Of a stretch of 31,658 nt of DNA, positions 31,561 through 31,658 are shown piece after piece (the stretch's first letter is position 1; the number at the start of each line of letters is the position of its first letter). Source of the stretch: an uncultured Acetatifactor sp. (GTDB taxonomy: Bacteria; Bacillota; Clostridia; Lachnospirales; Lachnospiraceae); assembly GCA_910577235.1 (NCBI GenBank), contig CAJTMX010000044.1, positions 1 through 31,658 of the forward strand. The letters run 5' to 3'. Under the pieces are notes generated by a model. The model was not told the DNA's origin and made no database searches. It saw only the letters and a program-made list of their open reading frames with translations. A program made the translations under genes and the position numbers.

Positions 31561-31658
31561 TTTATCATCTGTCAGAAGCAGATGCAAGATAAAGTTTATG
31601 TTGTTAGGCAGTCGAAAATTGAAATTTTAAATTCCACCTTTAGACTGTTCAGTGGAAT

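Noticed and set aside
30461..31658. IStron (group I intron fused to an IS605-type transposon)
   Set aside because: The intron core is present, but no tnpA or tnpB is seen, and the following gene is a minus-strand zinc-ribbon protein. Sequence right of the window could still change this.

Overview
The window looks like a chromosome segment of a gut-type Clostridia bacterium, most likely Lachnospiraceae. This is inferred from the left half: plant-glycan hydrolases (GH32, GH36, GH43, GH105), a LacI repressor, ClpB, MATE and TraX proteins, strong AGGAGG ribosome sites and sigma-A-like promoters. The right half is an integrated phage-like element that runs off the right edge.

Host part (about 1-15.8 kb). 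Genes on the minus strand read, in transcription order, clpB, terminator, MATE exporter, mtnN-type nucleosidase, GH36 alpha-galactosidase, GH32 fructosidase and LacI repressor. The repressor ends at a terminator, and a leftward promoter at the window edge carries probable LacI-type operators that match one upstream of the GH32 gene. Further right are a GH43 glycosidase, a membrane-anchored protein with a degenerate EIIA-Glc-like domain, mntP on the plus strand under a textbook promoter and a manganese (yybP-ykoY) riboswitch, a GH105 hydrolase and a TraX-like membrane protein.

Element (about 15.8 kb to the right edge). A leftward operon encodes a small sigma-70-like factor and a DUF262 protein. 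Its promoter has perfect -35/-10 spacing, one LexA (SOS) box in the spacer and a near-perfect palindromic LexA box just upstream. A rightward operon encodes two small unknown proteins, a protein of about 927 residues with the motif order of the single-chain QDE-1/YonO type of RNA polymerase, a probable tail-assembly protein, a probable tail-tube protein, a zinc-finger microprotein, a cysteine desulfurase, a lysis cassette (small membrane protein, LLH-type holin, C39-type endolysin, spanin-like coiled-coil protein), small phage proteins and a tape-measure gene. The tape-measure reading frame stops at a group I intron, which is followed by an antisense zinc-ribbon gene. No terminase, portal or capsid gene is visible.

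How it may work (inference): DNA damage removes LexA, the sigma-like factor is made, and the rightward genes (own polymerase, tail and lysis proteins) follow. This would suit a prophage or a tail-like particle. A second unusual trait is that four element genes appear to start at AUC, AUC, AUA and AUU, each at normal distance from a strong Shine-Dalgarno sequence, often behind structured leaders. Base composition falls sharply to AT-rich at about 27.55 kb, suggesting a mosaic junction.
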